A stretch of 7,126 bases of DNA from NCBI GenBank assembly GCA_023700785.1, contig JAMPYH010000141.1, forward strand, positions 1-7,126. Reading direction: 5' to 3'. The stretch is from Candidatus Zixiibacteriota bacterium. Lineage in GTDB: Bacteria > Zixibacteria > MSB-5A5 > GN15 > FEB-12. The position numbers and the translations under genes are program-made. The notes under the pieces are model-generated. The model ran no database searches, was not told the origin of the DNA, and was given only the letters and a program-made list of their open reading frames with translations. This document shows, in pieces, positions 1-4,454 of this stretch. How positions within the stretch are numbered: position 1 is the first letter of the stretch; every line of letters begins with the position of its first letter.

Positions 1-728
1 ACGTTGCCGCCTTCGTGATCCGAGTGGAGCACGAGGTAGAGGCGCATCATGTCATACACTTCGTCCTTGTTCGGCTTCTTCTGGCCCTTTTTCACTTTGG
101 CATCATCGATGCCGAGCATGTGGCAATAGTCCGCGCTCCAGTCGAGCTTCGGCGACGATTTGAGGATCGGTCCCTTTTTGTATTTGATCCGATAGACACC
201 GGCGGCGATGGTGTGAATAGTAGCGAGGATGCGGATCGCGTCGTCGAGCGCCGGCTCCCAGTACTCATTCTTGTGCATCCCCTTGGTGTACCGTTTGCGG
301 AAGATCGACTCGTTCTCCATGGCGAGGATCGCGGTATCCAGCATCGCCATCGGGTGCGAGGTCTTTGGCATCGCTTTGAGAACTTTCCAGACATAGTCCG
401 GAACTTTGCCGTTTTTCTTCAGCTCTTTCTGGAAACCGGCCAGTTCTTCTTTGCCCGGCATTTCGCCGGTAAGCAGCAGCCAAAAGATCTCTTCGGGAAG
501 TTTGTCTGTAAGCTCCTTGATCGGAATGCCGCGAATGACCAGACCGGTATCGGGCTCGACAAGGGACGTATCGCACACCATCCCTTTGATGCCGCGCATT
601 CCACCTATCGCCTGCTCGACAGTCACCTGCGAGATGACTACATCGCGGCCCTCTTTCATCACTGTCGAACGCTCTTCACGGAGCTTGGGTATCAATTCGG
701 CCATTCTTTGTTTTAATGTCTTGGCCAT
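1..728 (-). CDS. gltA: Citrate synthase, eukaryotic (mitochondrial) type, N-terminal 242 residues; runs off the left edge
   Basis: Citrate synthase condenses acetyl-CoA with oxaloacetate to citrate, the entry step of the TCA cycle, in the cytoplasm. My reverse-strand reading gives an open frame of 242 codons to the window edge with no stop. It aligns by eye along its length with mitochondrial citrate synthase: GGMRGIKGMVCDTS (residues 42-55), IFWLLLTGEMP (81-91), KLDWSADYCHMLG (194-206) and the family block MRLYLVLHSDHEGGN (228-242), which includes a substrate-contacting histidine. There is no transit peptide. A lysine-rich stretch around 211-223 looks longer than in the animal enzyme. The catalytic His and Asp of the C-terminal half lie outside the window. 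The ATG at 728 follows AAGGAG (736-741) at 7 nt. The upstream gap carries a promoter and two inverted repeats. Family assignment is firm; 'eukaryotic type' is by remembered similarity. Confidence 0.95.
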   Translation of the reverse strand, partial: MAKTLKQRMAELIPKLREERSTVMKEGRDVVISQVTVEQAIGGMRGIKGMVCDTSLVEPDTGLVIRGIPIKELTDKLPEEIFWLLLTGEMPGKEELAGFQKELKKNGKVPDYVWKVLKAMPKTSHPMAMLDTAILAMENESIFRKRYTKGMHKNEYWEPALDDAIRILATIHTIAAGVYRIKYKKGPILKSSPKLDWSADYCHMLGIDDAKVKKGQKKPNKDEVYDMMRLYLVLHSDHEGGN

Positions 729-761
729 GGAAGGACTCCTTATGTTAACACGTAAGCGACT

Positions 762-776
762 GTATAATTCTTATAC
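762..776. promoter_or_regulatory. Perfect inverted repeat in the gltA leader
   Basis: On the minus strand this reads GTATAA-GAA-TTATAC, two perfect 6-base arms around 3 bases, centred 41 bases upstream of the gltA start codon. It lies only 2 bases from the CRP-like palindrome. It could be a second operator, or simply AT-rich -10-like sequence: TATAAG and TATACA both occur in it, but neither has a convincing -35 element at the right distance. Confidence 0.4.
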
Positions 777-778
777 GA

Positions 779-794
779 TGTGAAACTATTCACA
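779..794. promoter_or_regulatory. CRP-like operator upstream of gltA
   Basis: The 16 bases form a perfect palindrome with arms TGTGAA and TTCACA, containing TGTGA-N6-TCACA, the core recognition sequence of E. coli CRP. FNR sites (TTGAT-N4-ATCAA) do not match. The centre is about 58 bases upstream of the gltA ATG and roughly 10 bases downstream of the start point predicted from the TTGACA promoter, so repression is the simplest reading for that promoter. Activation of another, unrecognised start site is also possible. The sequence match is direct; the regulator's identity is inference, since no CRP-family gene is in the window. Confidence 0.5.
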
Positions 795-803
795 TTACCG
801 ACA

Positions 804-833
804 AAAGTAGTGTTCTGTTCTCCCCTTTGTCAA
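804..833 (-). promoter_or_regulatory. Probable sigma70-type promoter for gltA
   Basis: A perfect TTGACA -35 (828-833) is followed after 18 bases by TACTTT (804-809), a modest -10 matching 3 of 6 consensus positions. The predicted start is near 797, giving a leader of about 70 nt that includes both inverted repeats. The promoter sits just past the glcD stop codon, so gltA is likely transcribed on its own, although read-through from glcD is not excluded because no strong terminator lies between them. Confidence 0.5.
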
Positions 834-862
834 GAGACGATAATGGGCATTGATGCCAATTT

Positions 863-2230
863 TTATTTGGGGAGCAGTTTCCCGGGGTTCAGGATGTTGA
901 AAGGGTCAAAAACCTGCTTAATCCCCCGCATCGCTCTCAGTGTGGCGGGGTCAAACTCCAAGGGCAGGTAGGCTCGTTTGGCCAATCCGATTCCGTGTTC
1001 GCCGGTCAAGGTCCCCCCGAGTTCGACCGTTTTTTTCATCAACGTCAATATCCCTTGTTCAATGAGCTCCTTATCGGTTTCAGAACCGGAGGAGGAGAGG
1101 AAATTGACATGCAGATTGCCGTCGCCGGCATGACCAAAGGCGTTTATGCGGAGCGGGCTGGCAAGATTCATCTTGGCGACAAAGTCAACCAGCACAGGGA
1201 ATTGCGTGTTTGGAACCGCCACGTCTTCGGATATGCGGATGGCCGCTGAAGCCTTGATCGCCTTGGAGAGGTTGCGGCGAACATTCCACAGGGACTCAGC
1301 CCGCTCGGGATCCGTCTCGCCTCTAAGATAGTTGCATCGGTTCCGCTCGCATATTTCACGAATTTGTACGATTTCTTTTGTGGTGTCTTGACCGGCGGTT
1401 TCTAGGAGCAAGATAGCGGCGGCATCATCCAGCCCTTCGTTCTTCTCATACTCGTTTGAGCAAGCCGCGGCATCGCCATCAAGGAACTCCAGGACAGTCG
1501 GAATGATCCCTTGCGCGGTAATATCTGCTACCGTCTGTGCTGCTTTAGTCGGATGGTCAAAAGCGACCAGGATAGTCGCGCCCCGAGTCGGTATAGGAAT
1601 AAGCCGAAAGGCGATCTCAGTGATGATGCCAAGGGTCCCCTCAGACGCCTGCAGTAGATCCTCCAGACCAAATCCGGATCCATTGCCAAGGACGCCGGTA
1701 CGGAGGAGCGACCCGTCCGCCAGAACAGCCTCCAGTCCCAGGACGTAATCTTTCGTGACGCCAAAACGCCTGCACCGAAGCCCGCCGGCACCTTCGGCAA
1801 CATTTCCCCCCAGAGTGGACTCTCGAAAACTGGCTGGATCCGGAGGATACGTAAGCCCGACTTTGGCGGCTTCGTCTTGCAAGGTTTTGGTGATCGCGCC
1901 GGGGCCAACAATCGCTGTTGCGGTCGGCTTGTTAACTATAATATGGTTAATCAGTTCAGTGGATAGGAGTAAACTATCACTTGAGGCTACACATCCGCCG
2001 GAGAGGCCCGTCCCGGCTCCTCGAGGCACTAATGGGATCTTGTTCTTTTGGCAGAATTTGACAGCCGCCTGTACATCCTCTTTCACGCGAGCAAAGAGAA
2101 TCGCGGCTGGCTTCCCTGAGTATGTTGTCGCATCGCTGAAGTACTTCTCGTACTCGGAGGTTACCCGGAAAACCAGCGAGTCGGGAAAGGAGAGTTGAGA
2201 GCGAAGATCCTCAAAGTGCGCTGGTGTCAT
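863..2230 (-). CDS. glcD: FAD-binding 2-hydroxyacid oxidoreductase, GlcD / D-lactate dehydrogenase type
   Basis: A 455-residue flavoprotein of the VAO/PCMH superfamily, the usual length for GlcD-like enzymes, which oxidise a 2-hydroxyacid (glycolate, D-lactate or similar) to the 2-oxoacid. Visible landmarks are the FAD pyrophosphate loop PRGAGTGLSGG (69-79), a second FAD-domain block from PPDPAS to GGNVAEGAGG (129-150), SEGTLGIITEIAFRLIP (196-212), and in the cap domain GHAGDGNLHVNF (366-377), GEHGIGLAKRAYL (410-422) and the C-terminal DPFNILNPGKLLP (442-454). The ATG at 2230 follows GGAG (2237-2240) at 6 nt. The fmdB stop is 17 bases upstream, suggesting one transcript. GlcE and GlcF partners are absent here, so glycolate oxidase proper is not shown; a single-subunit D-lactate or related dehydrogenase fits equally. 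No signal peptide or membrane segment is seen; it is probably cytoplasmic or peripheral to the membrane. Substrate cannot be read from sequence. Confidence 0.9.
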   Translation of the reverse strand: MTPAHFEDLRSQLSFPDSLVFRVTSEYEKYFSDATTYSGKPAAILFARVKEDVQAAVKFCQKNKIPLVPRGAGTGLSGGCVASSDSLLLSTELINHIIVNKPTATAIVGPGAITKTLQDEAAKVGLTYPPDPASFRESTLGGNVAEGAGGLRCRRFGVTKDYVLGLEAVLADGSLLRTGVLGNGSGFGLEDLLQASEGTLGIITEIAFRLIPIPTRGATILVAFDHPTKAAQTVADITAQGIIPTVLEFLDGDAAACSNEYEKNEGLDDAAAILLLETAGQDTTKEIVQIREICERNRCNYLRGETDPERAESLWNVRRNLSKAIKASAAIRISEDVAVPNTQFPVLVDFVAKMNLASPLRINAFGHAGDGNLHVNFLSSSGSETDKELIEQGILTLMKKTVELGGTLTGEHGIGLAKRAYLPLEFDPATLRAMRGIKQVFDPFNILNPGKLLPK

Positions 2231-2247
2231 CTTCGACTCCGTGCCGC

Positions 2248-2505
2248 CTATGATGCCTTGTCGGTCTTGGCGTCCGTCTTGGGCGCGCTGTCGCCTGATC
2301 CGGAATCGGTCTTCCTGGATTCTTTCTTTTTATAGTCGGTAATATAGAATCCGGACCCTTTAAAGATCAGTCCTGCGCCGCCAGAGATAAGCCGTTGAGT
2401 TTTCTTGCCGCACTTCGGGCAAAGCTCGATCGGATCCTCCGACATCGACTGAAACTCTTCGAACTCATGTCCACAGGATGGACAGCGATATTGGTAAGTT
2501 GGCAT
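2248..2505 (-). CDS. fmdB: FmdB-type zinc-ribbon protein
   Basis: This 85-residue protein begins MPTYQYRCPSCGHEFE, the hallmark of the FmdB/CxxC-CxxC putative regulatory family. Four cysteines, C8, C11, C29 and C32, form the zinc ribbon, followed by GGAGLIFKGSGFYITDYKK (42-60), where the GSGFY(I)TDY block is family-typical. The tail (61-85) is hydrophilic, rich in Lys, Asp and Ser, and probably disordered. The frame stays open upstream to an ATG at 2583, but the family N-terminus fixes the start at 2505. GGAG (2517-2520) lies 11 nt upstream, slightly far. The name comes from a gene near formamidase/amidase operons; the molecular role of most members is unknown, and regulation of the adjacent oxidoreductase is only conjecture. 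glcD follows 17 bases downstream. Confidence 0.88.
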   Translation of the reverse strand: MPTYQYRCPSCGHEFEEFQSMSEDPIELCPKCGKKTQRLISGGAGLIFKGSGFYITDYKKKESRKTDSGSGDSAPKTDAKTDKAS

Positions 2506-2523
2506 CGTCTTTTGGTCTCCACT

Positions 2524-2541
2524 TGCCGGATCTGACCGGCA
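2524..2541 (-). other. Short GC-rich hairpin in the fmdB leader
   Basis: TGCCGG and CCGGCA form a perfect 6-bp stem around a 6-base loop just upstream of the GGAG ribosome-binding site of fmdB. No U-tract follows, so it is not a standard terminator. It could affect mRNA stability or ribosome access, or be chance. Confidence 0.3.
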
Positions 2542-2554
2542 GGAATTGGCTGCA

Positions 2555-2583
2555 AGTATCGGACAATCAGAACCATCAGGCAA
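2555..2583 (-). promoter_or_regulatory. Possible promoter for fmdB-glcD
   Basis: TTGCCT (2578-2583) and GATACT (2555-2560) are separated by exactly 17 bases; each matches the sigma70 consensus at 4 of 6 positions. The predicted start near 2548 would give a 40-nt leader carrying the small hairpin. It lies in the 118-base gap after the transporter gene, where I see no intrinsic terminator, so fmdB-glcD may also be reached by read-through. Confidence 0.35.
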
Positions 2584-2623
2584 GGAGAAAGGTTCGCCGC
2601 GAGGTTCGACTGACTATAACGGC

Positions 2624-4297
2624 TTACCCGCTCTTCGGCTTGTTGAGGGAGGAGAATATCTCCCGGGAGCGGAGCAAGGCGTCATCGTATGTCGGCAGGA
2701 CGTTGTCTTCGCCGATCGTCTCCAGCAGTCCTGAGCGTAGCATCGACTCGCGCACTCGCGGCTGTACGCCGGACATCAAGAACGCAGTGCCATGTTTCTT
2801 ATATGATTTGTAAACATCTTCAATGGTCCGCAGACCGGTGGCGTCAATGACCGGCACCTGGCGCATGCGGACGATCACCGCCTTGGGCGGCTTGTCGATG
2901 ACAGCAATTGACTCCTTGAATTTATACGCCGCGCCGAAAAACATCGGACCGTTGATCTCAAATACGTTCACGCCGTCAGGAATAGGGGAGAGCGAGAAGT
3001 TCGCGACATCATCCATTCCCTGGGAGTCGTCCCAGTTCTCGGATATAGCCGTCACATTGCTTGAGTAGGCCATCGAACGCAGGAACATGATCGACGCGAT
3101 CACCAGGCCGACCTGCAAGGCGATGGTCAGGTCGAGGACAACTGTCAGAGTAAACGTACTGAGCAGAACCGCCGCGTCGGACTTGCTTCCTTTGACCTGC
3201 GCGAGAAAAGTTCGCCACTCGGACATATTATAGGCGACAATGATCATGATCCCGGAGAGCGCCGCCATCGGGATCAGACCGGCCCATTTGCCAAAGAGCA
3301 GCATGATCGCGAGCAGTATTATCGCGTGTATTATGCCGGCTACCGGAGTCCTGCCCCCATTCTTGACATTGGTCGCGGTGCGGGCGATCGCGCCGGTCGC
3401 GGGGACGCCGCCAAAAATCGGGGACGCTATATTGGCAATACCTTGCGCTACCAGTTCCATATTTGAGCGGTGTTTGCCCGATATCATGCCGTCGGCTACG
3501 ACGGCTGAGAGAAGCGCTTCGATTCCCGCCAGCAGCGCGATGGTAAGACCCGGCTGAATCAGGTTCTTGATAGTAGCCCAATTAACCTCCGGCCAGCTCG
3601 GTGACGGCAGAGAATGAGGGATCTCGCCAAACCGGGCGCCGATCGTCTCGATCGGTAGATGTAACAGCGGTGCCGCGGCCGACACCGCGATCAGCGCGAT
3701 GAACGGCCCGGGAATACGGCGATTGATCTTTGGCCAGAGGAGGATGATCAGGATCACTCCCAGTCCCACCGCAAGATCCGCCATGCGAGCGTCTCCAATA
3801 TGCCTGAGGATAATGACCCATTTTTCGATGAAATCCGCGGGCAGGTCGCTTATGCCGAGCCCCAGCAGATCATTCATTTGCGATGAAAAGATGATCACCG
3901 CGATCCCGGTGGTGAATCCAACGATCACTGGATGGGGGATGAATTTGATAACGGAGCCAAACTTGAGCAACCCCATGATCACCAGGATCACTCCCGCGAT
4001 GAGAGTCGCCGCCATCAGGCCATCGATGCCGTACTGCTGCACTATGCCATAGATGATGACCACAAACGCGCCGGTCGGGCCGCCGATCTGCACGCGACTA
4101 CCGCCGAGCGCGGAGATAAGAAACCCGGCGACAATGGCGGTGTAGAGACCCTTCTCCGGCGAGACGCCGGACGCGATCGCAAACGCGATCGCCAAAGGGA
4201 GCGCGACAATGGCGACAATGGTACCGGCCATAGCGTCAGTCGCGAATTGGCGCGACGTGTACCCCTTCAGCGTATCCAGTAGTTTTGGTCGTAACAT
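2624..4297 (-). CDS. SulP-family inorganic anion transporter with C-terminal STAS domain
   Basis: An inner-membrane transporter of the SulP/SLC26 family, which carries sulfate, bicarbonate or other anions, often with Na+ or H+, or by exchange. From the ATG at 4297 it has 557 residues, normal for the family. The membrane part (about 18-410) has many hydrophobic segments and the family signature GGSRVQIGGPTGAF (65-78), plus the conserved stretch from EALLSAVVADG to GGVPATGAIARTATN (about 260-310). The STAS domain (about 443-545) contains VIDATG (483-488), at the position of the DSSG phosphorylation motif of anti-sigma antagonists. An in-frame TTG at 4321 would add 8 residues, but the predicted transcript starts only about 6 bases upstream of it, so the ATG is preferred; GAGAG lies 9 nt before the ATG. 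A promoter lies upstream. The substrate cannot be decided: no cysteine-biosynthesis or carbonic-anhydrase gene is adjacent. Confidence 0.92.
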   Translation of the reverse strand: MLRPKLLDTLKGYTSRQFATDAMAGTIVAIVALPLAIAFAIASGVSPEKGLYTAIVAGFLISALGGSRVQIGGPTGAFVVIIYGIVQQYGIDGLMAATLIAGVILVIMGLLKFGSVIKFIPHPVIVGFTTGIAVIIFSSQMNDLLGLGISDLPADFIEKWVIILRHIGDARMADLAVGLGVILIILLWPKINRRIPGPFIALIAVSAAAPLLHLPIETIGARFGEIPHSLPSPSWPEVNWATIKNLIQPGLTIALLAGIEALLSAVVADGMISGKHRSNMELVAQGIANIASPIFGGVPATGAIARTATNVKNGGRTPVAGIIHAIILLAIMLLFGKWAGLIPMAALSGIMIIVAYNMSEWRTFLAQVKGSKSDAAVLLSTFTLTVVLDLTIALQVGLVIASIMFLRSMAYSSNVTAISENWDDSQGMDDVANFSLSPIPDGVNVFEINGPMFFGAAYKFKESIAVIDKPPKAVIVRMRQVPVIDATGLRTIEDVYKSYKKHGTAFLMSGVQPRVRESMLRSGLLETIGEDNVLPTYDDALLRSREIFSSLNKPKSG

Positions 4298-4333
4298 CTG
4301 TTTTGGCTCTCGTACGGTCAAAAAACCCGCCCG

Positions 4334-4362
4334 AAGCTAGGGCTGTCGAGTTGATGAGTCAA
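4334..4362 (-). promoter_or_regulatory. Probable sigma70-type promoter for the SulP transporter
   Basis: TTGACT (4357-4362) matches the -35 consensus at 5 of 6 positions and TAGCTT (4334-4339) the -10 at 3 of 6, with a 17-base spacer. The predicted start near 4327 leaves a leader of about 30 nt before the ATG at 4297. It lies downstream of the terminator of the preceding gene, as expected for a separate transcription unit. Confidence 0.45.
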
Positions 4363-4399
4363 GGTTTGAAACAGGCGATTGAAATGTGGCTCGAAATGG

Positions 4400-4433
4400 A
4401 AACGGCCACTCGATCGAGACCGAGCGGCCGTTT
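4400..4433 (-). terminator. Terminator hairpin after the exported-protein gene
   Basis: Arms at 4400-4412 and 4421-4433 enclose an 8-base loop. Read as minus-strand RNA the 13-bp stem is fully paired with one G-U wobble, whereas the plus-strand reading has an A-C mismatch, which favours minus-strand use. The stem begins AAACGGCC and ends GGCCGUUU, followed by CCAUUU rather than a long U-run. It starts 22 bases after the stop codon at 4455. Termination is likely but less canonical than the pckA terminator. Confidence 0.65.
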
Positions 4434-4454
4434 CTGTTTAAGGTTGATTGCTGC

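Noticed and set aside
15..716. 233-codon open frame on the plus strand
   Set aside because: It is antisense to the citrate synthase frame, its translation is rich in His, Arg and Phe without recognisable motifs, and it has no matching ribosome-binding site. The minus-strand frame explains the region fully.
770..775. TATAAG as the -10 element of a second gltA promoter
   Set aside because: It matches 5 of 6 consensus positions, but no acceptable -35 lies 16-18 bases upstream, and the CRP-like palindrome centre would sit near -23, not a usual activating position.
842..860. GGGCATTGATGCC followed by AATTTTTATTT on the plus strand, resembling a terminator
   Set aside because: The stem is only about 4 pairs with a usable loop and it faces the plus strand, where no gene ends. 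The minus-strand reading lacks a U-tract, so it is not a credible glcD terminator.
2506..2583. Longer FmdB start at 2583
   Set aside because: The extra 26 residues precede the family N-terminus MPTYQYRC and overlap the predicted promoter; family members begin at the ATG at 2505.
4298..4321. TTG start adding 8 residues to the SulP transporter
   Set aside because: No Shine-Dalgarno sequence precedes it, and the predicted transcript begins only about 6 bases upstream. The ATG at 4297 is preferred.
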